A stretch of 64,000 nt of DNA from NCBI GenBank assembly GCA_001972305.1, contig BDDD01000041.1:186001-250000 (forward strand), in the 5' to 3' direction. Of this stretch, positions 9,690 through 19,989 are shown piece by piece. A model generated the notes under the pieces. It did not search any database. It was not told the origin of the DNA and saw only the letters and a list, made by a program, of their open reading frames with translations. Position 1 is the first letter of the stretch, and each line of letters begins with the position of its first letter. The stretch comes from Cephalotus follicularis. Its lineage: Eukaryota; Streptophyta; Magnoliopsida; Oxalidales; Cephalotaceae. Position numbers and translations under genes: made by a program.

Positions 9690-12044
9690 ACCCCCTACGA
9701 AAGTTGGCCGAGGACTTCTTCAGAACCTCGCGGTTAAAGTCCTCGGAGGTCTTGTATTGCTCCACGGCTTGATCCATCTCGTCCCGATACTCGGGCGAGG
9801 CTTTGAAATCAAGGACGGCCCTCTCCGCAGTGGCCCTGGCCCGGGCGTCCCCAAGCTCTTGACACTTGGCCAGTTGCTTGGTCAGAGCATCGATCCGAAC
9901 GTCAAGCCTGGCCGCCCTCTCGACCGAGGCGATTTTGAGCCCCCTTTCCCTGTGGGCTTCCTACACAGCCTCCTCCTTCTCAGCCGCCAGTCTTTCTTGC
10001 GCGCCCAGCACCTCCTCCAACTGAGCGCGAGCCACAGCCAGGGACCTGCTCAGCTCCGCGTTCTCAGCCCCCAGCTGCTCATTCAGGCTGGACTCCTGGT
10101 CGGTCCTCTCCATCAGGAGATGACCGTTGATCATAGCCTATGTAAAAGCGAAGATGTTAGCACAAGAAACTAAGTTCAAAAAAGACAAAGGTTGGAGGCA
10201 AGAAGGCTTACCCGCTCGCAGCTCTGGAAGAAGCTAGTCCAGAGCTGGCCCACTGTCCACTCCGCCCTCAACCCAACCTCGTGGGGAAACATGGGAGCCC
10301 TGCCCAGCTCCACGGCCACCCCCGGCATCCTCAAGCACACGCCCGCGTGCCCAAGCTCCCCCAGGATGTCCCTGACCTGTGCAAGCTCTACGGCGGGGTA
10401 GGGGTGATCGGGGTCGCACAGGCGCTGTCCAGCCTCGACCGCGGGCACCGTCCCTGTGTCCGTCCGCTGCCTCTTCATGGGACGCCCCAGCTCCCAGTCC
10501 GACATAGGATCCCTTACAGAGGCGTCCGGATCCTCTCGAGCCTCCACGACCCCCTCGGCAGACCTAGCCTCGGCCTCACCAACGGCCTCAGCGGCTCGCT
10601 CCTCCTCCACGGCCCGGGCCTTCGCCGCCCTGGCCTCCCTCACAGCAACCGCCCTGGCCTCCCGGGCCTCCCTCTCCTGGGCCTCCTCGGCCTCCCTGGC
10701 CTCTGCAGCTAAGGTCGGGGGCAACTCCTGAAGCCTCGCCCTCGCATCCGCGCGCATGGCCGCCCTCCTCTCCGACGCCCTTCGCGTCTTTTCCAGGGCC
10801 TTCCGCCTTCGCTCATCATCTCTCCTTTGGGCCTCAGGGTCCTCGGACCGGCCCTGCTCGCGCCCGGCCCTCAGCAGCTCCATGGCAGAGTTTGGTCGGG
10901 GCATCTCTGCACAAGTGAGAGGAAAACAATTAGTCACAGAAAAAGTTGAACACTCACAAAAATAAACTAGTCCTAGGAAAAGCATAGTACGGCTCTCTCC
11001 GGGCAGGGCCGCGGAGGTGGCAGCCCCCCTGGCTGCCTTGTCCTCTCTCTCTCTCTGCTGCGTCCCCTGGCCCCTCTCCTCGGCGTCCAACTCCAGACTG
11101 ACCCGGCGGCCCACGGACATGCTCAGCCCATGCCTCCGCAGGCGGCCCTCGGACACGACCTTCTCCACGTCCTCCGGCCCCAGGGCTGAGAGCCTCCTCG
11201 CACCCTCAGCTTCTTCCCTGGACAGATATGACCTCTGGTTCAGCCGTCCGATATCCAGGGAGTCTGCCCAAGGGCACATCGTGAAGCCCGGGAGGTTCCT
11301 GACTAAAAAATACTTTACCCTCCAACGCTTGATGGATTTATTGTTCTCAGCCAACAGCCGGGGACGGCCCGGACGCGACTTGAAGTGGAAGCCACGCTTC
11401 TTGGGGGTGGGGGCCACGGTGTGGAACTCCTTGAATAAACCCACGGTGGGTGTCACTCCTGCTTCCATGCACCGCACGAGGAAGCCCACGATGAACCCCC
11501 AGGACTGAGCCTGCAGCATGGAAGGGTGGATATGGTATTGTCTTAGGACAGAGATGGCGAACGGGTGCAGGGGGAGCCTAAGTCCGTGCTCCAGGGCGTC
11601 TTTGAACACCACGAAGTGCCCCGGCCGGCTCACGGTGGCGTCCCGCGGGTCAGCCAGAATCTCCAAGTCAAGCCCGCCAGGGATGGCGTACTCCTTGACC
11701 AACTGCGCCAGTCGCTCTGGGCTCATGGAAGACTCTTCAAAGTCGGCCCAGAAAACCTGAACCCCGGCCCCAGTGGCTTCCACATTAGGGTTCCCAGCAG
11801 CGGAGGCCCCCATCTCCACCTCCATATCTAGGGGCCGGACCGCCACCGTGACCCCCTCAGAAGCACGGGCGATCGCTTCAGGGCCTCTAACGGGCCTCCT
11901 CGTCTGCTTTGTTCTCGCCATTAGGCTGCCAGAGAGAGAGAGGACGATGAGGATGAGGTGGTCATAGGAAGGTTCGAACGGAGGAAAGAGATAAACAGAG
12001 GTAGGCTCACCTTGTTTCTTGCTTTTTGGGGAAGATGAAGTCAA
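9690..12044 (-). CDS. Antisense gene of Gypsy-1: Transposase_28-like protein with an H3-tail-like N-terminus
   Basis: A long minus-strand open frame covers most of 12044-10176, and related coding continues to about 9690 behind a probable intron. I choose the ATG at 11921, which gives MARTKQTRRPVRGPEA; the other Tat-type element has a homologous start, MARVKQTARKTT. The middle (about 11700-11250) resembles the plant 'putative gypsy type transposon' family (Transposase_28): FVVFKDALEHGLRLPLHPFA, then SWGFIVGFLVRC and KRWRVKYFLVRNLPG. Downstream is a long Arg/Glu/Ala-rich, coiled-coil-like segment. Short introns with plausible GT-AG ends are visible near 10920-11000 and 10145-10212. The gene has its own TATA-like box (see 12129-12140). 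Function unknown; genes in this position are known as extra ORFs of Tat elements. Confidence 0.65.
11880..11921 (-). other. Histone H3 tail-like N-terminus (Gypsy-1)
   Basis: The first codons of the antisense gene read M-ARTKQT-RRPVRG. Residues 2-7 are identical to the first six residues of mature histone H3 (ARTKQT), including the positions of R2 and K4. The H3K9 context (TARKS) is not kept in this copy. Confidence 0.75.
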
Positions 12045-12128
12045 GGGGTTCTTGAAGATCTGGAGCTTTTTCTCTCTAAGGTGATTAGGGATTAGGAGTG
12101 CGTAAAAAGTCTCTTTGGGGGAGAAAGG

Positions 12129-12140
12129 GGTATTTAAAGG
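12129..12140 (-). promoter_or_regulatory. TATA-like box of the antisense gene
   Basis: Read on the minus strand the sequence is cctttaaatacc, about 210 bases upstream of the chosen ATG at 11921. A CT-rich leader (11931-11942) lies between them. Position and strand fit a promoter for the antisense gene that is independent of the LTR. Confidence 0.5.
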
Positions 12141-12490
12141 CCCCTAGAGCGAATCTGAACCGTTGATCCGAGAGATCATCAAGGGTGGAGATCCTCCTGC
12201 CAGCTCAGGGGTGGTTAATGAAGGGACGCGCACAAGGCTCGAAGCGCCGCGCCTTAAAAGCTGGAGTAAGAGCACGCGCGAGTACCGAAACAACAAACGT
12301 TTAAAGTCCCGAAGGGACGTGCACGAAGACCGAAGCGTCAGGCGGCTAGGGGAATTTAAGGCACAATGATGGATATCTAGTGATGCGACGTGGCTCGAGG
12401 TGACACCTGTCACACCCTACCACGTTTGGCGATTGGGTTAGCTCGCCAGGTGTAAAACCTAGTTCACCCAATACGTGGACCTAAAAAGGG

Positions 12491-12720
12491 AGCGGGAGGA
12501 GCCCACGGCCTAGCCTCCAATACCTTCACCTGGCCTGCCCAGGCACGCTTAACGCGTCAGCCCGGGAGGAGCCCCCGGCCTAGCCTCCAACCCTTCACCT
12601 GGCCTGCCTAGGCACGCTCAACACGTCAGCCCGGGAGGAGCCCGCGGCCTAGTCTCCAATCCTTCACCTGGCCTGCTCGGGTACGATCGATGCGCCGGCC
12701 TGGGAAGAGCCCGCAGAACA
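12491..12720. repeat. Tandem repeat, about 69-70 bp, 3.3 copies
   Basis: Units start at 12491, 12561, 12630 and (partial) 12699. The core is gggaggagcccncggcctag, then tccaa, ccttcacctggcctgc and a cgcgtcag-like end. It lies between the antisense promoter and the right LTR. Confidence 0.85.
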
Positions 12721-12804
12721 ATCCCAATTTCCCACCAGACTTGTTCCCTTGACTATGTTCCCCCTCCTCTGGCACAACCAGAGAAGCAGGACCAAGGGGG
12801 TATA

Positions 12805-13440
12805 TGATATGGGAAAAGTTCATTTTGAACCCCTTGACACGTGGACCGAGGGGGGCGCGGCAGCTGTCTCCAACGAGAATGATGACCTGACCTACGGGTC
12901 TTGTCATCATTCAAGGGAAAGGCCTCCTCTGGCTAACCTGACACGCCACAGAGGGTAGGAAGCCGCACGTCCGCGCAGCCATAGTTGAGGGGATAGCCCA
13001 TCGTCACATCAATGTAAGAAAATGGACAGACAAGCCACCAAAGCCCTCCCATTCATTAAATGGGGCAGGCGGCTACGCACGCCAAAGGGGGGGAGTCCAA
13101 GGGGAATGTTAGGACCTCTGACGCCCCCCCCTAGGGGCAGCTACTCCGGATGGGACGCTCATCAATCACAAGGGACCCTATAAATAGGAGAATGAAACAC
13201 AATACGAAGGTTAGCCATTTTTCTCTCCTTCTAGCATACGAAGAACCCATTACTCTTTGTACGACCACTGACTAGAGCTTCGGAGTGCCCCCGGGAGAAT
13301 AACCTCCTGGACCCTTCTCCTTTCTCTTGCTTGTGCAGAGATACACACATCTCTTCCTCGGACAGATTCACGCATTCCCCAAATACAAATCACGCCCCTA
13401 CACGTGGGGTACTGTTGTGGGAGAGATTTCAGCATCAACA
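12805..13440 (+). repeat. Right LTR of Gypsy-1
   Basis: Begins tgatatggg and ends gcatcaaca. Nearly identical to 5115-5767 except for one block near 13310-13355. It is preceded by a polypurine-like stretch (accaaggggg) and followed by the duplication ctatt at 13441-13445. Confidence 0.9.
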
Positions 13441-13445
13441 CTATT

Positions 13446-13935
13446 GAATTTTATGTTTTATTTATCTATATCATTATTTACACAAATTTTTAAATTAACT
13501 GAATATCTCTAAATAAGATATTTATATATGATAATTCAATTATTATATGAGATTATGTGTATGTGCAATAGTTAAAGATATTGAAATGACGGGATGAAAG
13601 GAAATTCTTTCTCACTAGTGTGAAGGAAGAATTATTCCAACTTTTATAGAAGGGGATAAGGGTGATAGTTTAATTGGATTCTGCCAAAACTTTTGCTAGT
13701 AGGTGAAAATTTATCATATTTGCACTTCAGTAAGGGAGTGATTTCGGTCCAAAGAATTGGAACGGTTGTTTTCTCTCAAAAAATAATTTTGTGATTAATA
13801 TTCTTCAAATCTAATCATTAAAATTTGATGATTATTAATATAGATCATGCATGCAAATTTTTAACTTAATTAATTGATTGTAGTATATAAATAAATTATA
13901 GAACGGTTAAATTTTATACATGAAAATGAAATTAT
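13446..13935. other. AT-rich intergenic DNA, no gene seen
   Basis: This continues the host sequence that was split by Gypsy-1. No open frame or motif of note. Confidence 0.5.
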
Positions 13936-13937
13936 TA

Positions 13938-14128
13938 GAGACAGGGACGAATCCAACAAAAATATTTTGGGGGGGCCAAAACAAAAATTTTAAATAATGG
14001 AGGGCCAAATTTTTTTTTTTCTTATATAATTTTTTTTAAATTTTTTTATAAGTCAAAATTTAAAAAAGTAATAATAATTTGGGAGGCCAGGGCCCCTGCC
14101 GGCCCCCCAAGATCCGTCATTGATTAAA
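13938..14128. mobile_element. Small non-autonomous DNA element, MITE-like
   Basis: The left end cagggacgaatccaac and the right end, reverse complemented (caatgacggatcttgg), are inverted relatives. Inside, gggggggccaaaac and gggaggccagggcccc are also opposed around an AT-rich core. There is no coding frame. Superfamily not assigned. Confidence 0.5.
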
Positions 14129-14873
14129 GATATCTGATTGATTTAAAAATTTGTATACATACATGATATATATTGATTGAATATTAAATTTAAAATATTA
14201 ATCACGATATAGTTTTTAAGAGAAACTCACTTTCTTGAAGTAATATTAAACATCCTAATACTTTTATCAATCTTTTCATCTCAATAAATGTGTCACTACG
14301 TATGAAATGTATTTATTTATTTACGAAAGTAATGGATACTACCCATTGTGTTTTATTCTCTAACTATAACTCATGTGTAATGATACATGTGATAAAAAAG
14401 ATTGATAAAAATATTATAATATCTAGTAATCCTTTTTATGTTTAAGCTATGTATCTATCTGTACTTTGGGCTTTGTAAGCCTTACATTAAAATAAGTTCA
14501 TTAAAGAAAAAGGAAAAAAAAAAAGTCAGTATTTTTTTGTCACAATGAGCAATGTCTACCACGGATATGTTTTTCATTAGTAAGTGTATGCACTTTTCAA
14601 TATCACTGAAATAATAGCACAATATTGTTGTAAATATTATGTTATAGCCGCTGCACTATGCGATGTACGTATCTTTTGAAAATGTGCTATTAATTCTATG
14701 CATGATATGTCAAGTTTATTTCTCCAGCTTATGATTATCTATCTACTGCATGTAATTACAAACATTCATGTTTACACTATTGATCTTCTGTTGTTAGATG
14801 TCCTTGGTGTTTTGTCTTGTCACCTTTTGTTGTTTATAATTATTGGTGATATTAAATATGCTATCGCATGCAG
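14129..14873. other. Upstream region or intron of the PP2C gene
   Basis: AT-rich sequence ending in a good splice acceptor (tcgcatgcag, 14864-14873) before the first recognisable PP2C exon. The N-terminal exons with the VFDGH motif are not visible here. A short open stretch at 14698-14873 (MHDMSSLFLQ...) is hydrophobic and probably intronic. Confidence 0.4.
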
Positions 14874-14973
14874 GTTTATGAAGCCAACGAATTTAGATGA
14901 GTCTTTTCACCTGAAAATTTTGAAGGAAGCATTGTTGAGAGCAATCGATGATATTGATGCGACATTTTCTAAG
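14874..14973 (+). CDS. PP2C exon ending in a GC donor
   Basis: Encodes FMKPTNLDESFHLKILKEAL and LRAIDDIDATFSK. It ends AAG/gcatgt, a GC-type donor in an otherwise strong context. The next exon starts gaagcatat at 15083, giving ...TFSK-EAYRNNLHSG, which is continuous with PP2C homologues. Confidence 0.7.
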
Positions 14974-15082
14974 GCATGTTTAATTTAGTGTTTATTATTT
15001 TCTTGTTTTTTTGAATTGCTAAAACAATTTTTTTTTTTGTTTTTTCTAATTATGTTGACTTTTATTCAATTAATCTATGAAG

Positions 15083-15224
15083 GAAGCATATAGAAATAAT
15101 CTTCATTCGGGCACTACAGCGACAGTTATACTGTTAGCGGATGGCCAATTTTTGGTTGCCAACATAGGAGACTCCAAGGCTCTTTTGTGCTCTCACACTT
15201 TTTTGTCTCCTGCAGAGGCTAAAG
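15083..15224 (+). CDS. PP2C exon with the GDSKALL motif
   Basis: Encodes EAYRNNLHSGTTATVILLAD and GQFLVANIGDSKALLCS, the central strand and GDS motif of the PP2C fold. It ends AAAG/gttaga in phase 1. The acceptor at 15510-15519 (atgtttcag) leads into CC-ACT, restoring K-A-T. Confidence 0.75.
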
Positions 15225-15519
15225 GTTAGAAGTATCAATATCAAACTATCAATCTTTTATTTTATTTATTAAGATATCTCATATTGATTCTGATACCATA
15301 TCAACTCAAAGTTCAATATAAAAGTATGTTTATAAAAAATAAGAGTCTCTAATCATTTAAAACATAGATGATTTCTTTATCTAACCAATTTCAGATATCT
15401 TTATAGTATTGACCGATACATATCTTTTTTGCCAATGTATAATTAGAACATTAGACAGTGTTTTCCATTTTCTAGTTCAAAATATATGATATTCATTCCA
15501 TGGTGCTTAAATGTTTCAG

Positions 15520-15781
15520 CCACTTTATTAAGGATATACACAGAGCAAATGCGCAATGGTGCTGTTTCACCTTTAAGAGATAAATATTCGAAATTGAAAA
15601 CGAGCGATGGGGTTGCACATTTTATGTTTAAGGAGTTAACAAGAGATCATCATCCAGATATAGAAGATGAAAGGTTACGAGTAGAAGCTACTGGTGGTTA
15701 TGTTGTGGAGGTGGGTGGTGTCGCACGAGTTAATGGGCAGCTTGCTGTTTCACGGGCTATTGGGGATGTGTCCTACAAAAG
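15520..15781 (+). CDS. PP2C exon with ELTRDHHP and RAIGD motifs
   Basis: Encodes [20 protein letters not shown], then [40 protein letters not shown] and [25 protein letters not shown] is a hallmark PP2C stretch. The donor is AAAAG/gtaagg. Confidence 0.8.
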
Positions 15782-15865
15782 GTAAGGCTTGCAATCACAC
15801 TAGAACATGTAAAGAATTCCCTATTTTGTACTTATTATCATTTTGTCTTTGAATTTACGGTCAGG

Positions 15866-15898
15866 TTTGGCGTTATATCAGCACCTGAGGTAACAAAT
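15866..15898 (+). CDS. Left part of the split PP2C exon
   Basis: After an acceptor (acggtcag) it encodes FGVISAPEVT and stops being PP2C at the Copia LTR. The last five bases, acaaa, are the target duplication repeated at 25266-25270, so the interruption is an insertion in coding sequence and not in an intron. Confidence 0.8.
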
Positions 15899-16235
15899 GT
15901 TAGAATATTTTCTATGTGGACTTATATTAATTGAATATTTATTATTAAATAAAATCAGGTTGACTATTGATTTAATAAAGTGGGACATACATATTCTAAA
16001 TAGTCGTATATGAACTTGTTAGTGTGGGCTGTAGTAAACTAATTAGGCTTTTGATGAGCGAGCCCATTAGGTTACTAGTAAGGATTATATAAATAGTTAG
16101 GTCTCCTCTCTTAACCCTAACAATTTTAACACAATAGAAAATACACATACGACAGTAAAGGAGATAGGCGGCTATCTTCTTGTGTATTACGGTGCCTCAT
16201 CGAGCCAGTGTTCTAGGGAATTAAGAGAGTTGTAC
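15899..16235 (+). repeat. Left LTR of Copia-1, first segment
   Basis: Begins tgttagaatatttt and aligns with 24778-25114 of the right LTR. It contains a TATA box (tatataaatag, about 16086-16096). It is separated from its second segment by the solo LTR at 16236-18816. Confidence 0.9.
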
Positions 16236-18816
16236 TGTGACGCCCAGACCCAGACCCGCTGGAATCCGTCGCGCCCGCTACGAGGCCAAGCCTCCCAACA
16301 GAGACTCACCTCGTAGGTTCAGCAGAACAGAGATTCAGAAAAACATTTTAAAACAGAAAGTTTCTTCAAAACAGAAAGAAAACATAAAAGTTTCTTGAAA
16401 AACTTGAAAATAATTCTAACTCTTAAAATTTTACGAAAATCGGGCATGTAGTATCTGTTTATAGGACTATGCCCCATGTAAAGAAAAACACAGTTTTATA
16501 AAAATCACACTCCCGAAGGAGGAAACAGTTATAATGGGCTTAGCCCTCAGCAGATCACACTCCCGAAGGAGGAATAGTTTATAAAATGGGCTCAGCCCTC
16601 AGCAGATCAAAATTTAAACAGAAAACAAGTAATGGGTTGAGCTCTGCCTCAACCGTATTAACAAAACTTAAAAACTGAATAGGGTTCAACCCTTTTTAAA
16701 CAAACTAAAACAGTTATATAAAAACATATGAAATGCAGAAATTTAAATACTTATGCAGTGATGCTATGCATATGTTGACTCTGGTAGCATGCCCTATTAT
16801 GTGGTCTCACCTCAGCAGACAAACAGACTCCAGCTGACAGAGCTCAGCAGACTAACCTGTCAGAACTAAAAACAGAAAACAGAAGAGAGGGTTAGTCCAC
16901 AGGACTAGTGAGATGGAACAAAAGACTCCGCAGAGTTTTGCTCGCATATAAATATCTTTGCAGAAAAGATATAACGAAGGTATAAAACTGAAACAGAATT
17001 TTCAGAAATAGAAATCCAAATACAACATCTGATTTATAAAACAGATATAAAACGACTTAAACAGAAAATAAAAGCAAAACCGATTTAAAAAAACCGGTAT
17101 TTCCAGAAATCAGCAGAAAAACCAAGTCATTTCTTTCAAACAGATTTAAATCCTCAGATTTTCATATAAACATATATATGATAGTAACAGAGTTTAAACA
17201 GAAAAATATATAAAGATGGCATGGAGTCTACTAAGTAAGGTCGACGCCTGGGCCCCGTCGGGCCGAACGTCAAGCAGAAATAGTGGCAAGGACACCGTCG
17301 TGTCCAAGCATCAGCAGAAAGTCATACACGTGTAGACAAGCCTCTCATGGGCATCAGATACATATATATATACAATACCGAGACTGTCATGCATCTAAAC
17401 ATATTTAAACAGATTCAGCAGATTCAGAAAACAGAATTTCAGATTTCAGAATACAGAGACTCATCCGAGTCATCAAAACAGATTAAAAACAGATTTAAAC
17501 AGATAGAGGAAATCATTTTCCTCATCGTATACAGATATAACAGAAAATAATGTCATAGTATGACTATAACTGTGCGAGCATTTGAAAACAGTAAATGTAA
17601 GTTTTCAAACATTAAAACTTAAACAGATTTTAGAACAGAAACAGATTTCAGATTCATTCATATACAGAAAGCAAAACGTAAAACGTTTGAAACATTCAAA
17701 CCATTGAAAGTATTTCAGAAATAAAAGGTTAAAGAAATGCGTTCCACTCACAGTACAGACGAGCGAGTCCCTCGACTGGTGCCTCCATGGCCGACCTCAA
17801 CGGTAGGATCCTCTACCAACATACAGACAGACAGACAGATAACAGACTATCAGAACTCAGACAGACAACAGACTACAGACATATCAGACTCAAACACGTA
17901 CAAAGACGTGAAAAGCTTTATGCAATGTAATGCGTGCAGATGTCAGAAAACATAACGACCTATACGGTCGACAGAAACAGAAATCTGATTATCAAAACAT
18001 CTTTTAAACCTTCAATTTAAACATCCGTTCGAAAACATTAAAGCAAGTCCAAGTCATTAAAACTAGTCCAAGTGGTCGTCCAGGTTATCCAATTAGAGTC
18101 ATATAGACAATTCAAAATCATATGCAACAGAAACAGATACAGATATGCAGAAAACAGCGAAAAACAGAACTAACGGAAAAGGTTTCGGAATTTACCGAAA
18201 GTTGATGAAACTGATCACAGAGTCAGAATCCCGCAGCGGAACTGGAACGGATCACATCGCCGCAGAGAACGGAGTCGGAAAACTGTCCGAAGTTCCTCGC
18301 CGGAGGTTCGCCGGCGCGTGACAGCCACGCGCGTCGCCGGTGGGTCGCCAAGGTCGCATCTGGACCGCAGGACGCCGGGGAGCACGGATCTGGGATCAGC
18401 ACTGACGCCGACGGCAGAACGGTGACAGCAGAGAGAGACGGGAGAGAGGAGAGAGAGAGCGGGAGAGATGAGAGAGAAAGGCATAATGAGCCAAAAATGA
18501 CATTTCCCATATATATACAACTCAAATCGGACTGGGTTTCGTCCAGAATTAAACCGATACGGACAAAAATCGGATATTTAGGACATACCACTTGGGTTAT
18601 TTTCTGAAATCAGCAGCAGTTTCAGTAAAACATTGTTCAATTTTTGGAAAGGCAAATTCATTTCTTATGCAGAAAACCATCAGAATAAAATCGTAAAAAT
18701 TTAAATAATGCCATAATGCATATCATGAATGCCAGAAAACAGATTAACAGACCGACAGACAGACAGAAGCCACGTAGGCTCACAGACACCGACCGTACAA
18801 GGACACGGATGTCACA
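16236..18816 (-). mobile_element. Solo Gypsy-type LTR inserted into the Copia-1 LTR
   Basis: A 2.58-kb insertion with ends tgtgacgccc...gatgtcaca, i.e. TG...CA with inverted tgtgac/gtcaca termini. On the minus strand it starts tgtgacatccgtgtcc and has a TATA box (gttgtatatatatggg, about 18505-18522) followed by a pyrimidine-rich start region. That orientation fits a chromovirus-like LTR. No gag or pol is present, so it is a solo LTR. The flanking bases (tgtac and aacac) do not make a clean duplication. It contains a two-copy direct repeat around 16500-16610 (cactcccgaaggagga). Confidence 0.75.
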
Positions 18817-18971
18817 AACACCTTGCTACTAAGGATCACTACAGATTTCCACTGCTTATTATGGATCCTAAACAAGGTACGATTTCTATCATTATTATTT
18901 AGGTGTTTCTATTCTATCTAAGAAGATCCTAGGGATTGATAAATTGATCAGACATACAATTTTATCTTACA
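18817..18971 (+). repeat. Left LTR of Copia-1, second segment
   Basis: Continues the alignment with the right LTR from ttgctactaaggatcactac and ends ttatcttaca, just before the primer site. The two segments total about 492 bp, against 488 bp for the right LTR. Confidence 0.85.
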
Positions 18972-18973
18972 TG

Positions 18974-18990
18974 TGGTATCAGAGAGACCT
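18974..18990 (+). other. Primer-binding site of Copia-1
   Basis: The sequence tggtatcagagagacc is the usual initiator-methionine tRNA primer site of plant Copia elements. It follows the LTR end by two bases. Confidence 0.85.
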
Positions 18991-19120
18991 TAGATTAGAA
19001 TTGAAATCTTAATCAAGTTAAAGAAATAATTATGTATGATTTATGATTTGGGTGTGGCTTTGTTTTTGTATAAAACTGCTGCTTTAGGGTTTAACATAAA
19101 TCATGAAAAAAAAAAAAATC

Positions 19121-19392
19121 TCGCGTGAAAGACATTGATGTCTTTATAAGAAATCGACATGTAACTTTTGAACTAAAGACATCGATGTCTTTGGCGAAAG
19201 ACATTGATGTCTTTGTGATTTTTTTACCTGAAATTTTTTGAACGAAAAACATCGATGTCTTCTGAAAGGACATCGATGTCTTTGTGCCCTGTTGATATAA
19301 CATCGACGTTTTCCCTTCAAAACGTCGATGTCTTTGTGTCCTGTTGCTATAACATCGACGTTTTCCTTCAAGACGTCGATGTCTTTGAAAAA
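19121..19392. repeat. Array of palindromic gacatcgatgtc repeats in the Copia-1 leader
   Basis: The self-complementary words aaagacatcgatgtcttt, aaagacattgatgtcttt and acatcgacgtttt...aaaacgtcgatgt recur about eight times within 270 bases. The last part is also a tandem repeat of about 60 bp (catcgacgttttccctt...gtgtcctgttgctataa). The array lies between the primer site and gag, so it would be in the RNA leader and could fold into several hairpins. Confidence 0.85.
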
Positions 19393-19989
19393 ATCTTGGT
19401 TGTTTAAATGCGCATACAGACAGTAATATATTCGATATTGTGATATTACATGCGTATACATTCAATTATTAAAATACTTAAACAATGTAATTGACATGAC
19501 TTGTGATTTTAGGGACAATTCAGGCCCCCATTCTGTCCATCATTCTAAAATCACACTATGGTTTGGTGAGGGAAATATAAAGCATACTCCAGCATGAAAT
19601 AGTTTTATGGTTTAGTCAAGATGTAGTCACCAAAGTGGCCTTCTTAGTTGGATTTGTGATTCTATCTAATACGACGGTGGAGTTTCTCTAATTCTTGTGC
19701 ATGATCATACGCCCAAAGGTGGTGGTTGTGTATTGGAATCAAGAGGGTACATATGGAGCATATGGTTGGGAATTGACTAGTCATGGAAACCTATACACCC
19801 AAAGGTGGTGGGATGTCTATGGTTAGAATATATTCTCATGGCCGCTTCTATGTAAAAGTTTTGCAACTGCATGTCATGCATTCGCCCAAAGGTGTTTGTA
19901 TGGTGATGCCTGCGGACTTTCATGTGTGCTTATACGGTTTCAAGTGACACGTTTTTTACTCTCATTGTGCTAATATTATACATTGCTTA

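Larger units (their letters stand above)
5115..13440 (+). mobile_element. Ty3/Gypsy LTR retrotransposon, Tat-type, with antisense gene (Gypsy-1)
   Basis: The element is 8.3 kb, bounded by LTRs at 5115-5767 and 12805-13440 and a perfect 5-bp duplication (ctatt). Downstream of the left LTR lies a primer-binding-like sequence, ttggcgccgtctgtggga. Before the right LTR there is a polypurine-like stretch. Parts read in order: gag, aspartic protease, reverse transcriptase and RNase H on the plus strand, then a long gene on the opposite strand. An integrase was not recognised, so the copy was probably mobilised by relatives. It is conspicuously GC-rich against its AT-rich surroundings. Outside one variable block the two LTRs differ at only about seven or eight positions (little more than 1%), so this is the youngest insertion here. 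The coding part looks broken at a few places. Confidence 0.9.

Noticed and set aside
10192-11967. Several plus-strand open frames of 60-160 codons
   Set aside because: They lie opposite the antisense gene, are rich in Ala/Ser/Pro/Leu as expected for shadows of a GC-rich frame, and have no homologue in Gypsy-2.
19121-19392. CRISPR-like array
   Set aside because: The repeats are palindromic, irregularly spaced, without unique spacers of constant length, and in a plant retrotransposon leader.
19091-19465. Minus-strand open frames with repeated KTSMSF-like words
   Set aside because: The protein repeat is a direct reading of the palindromic array in the Copia-1 leader, not a coding gene.
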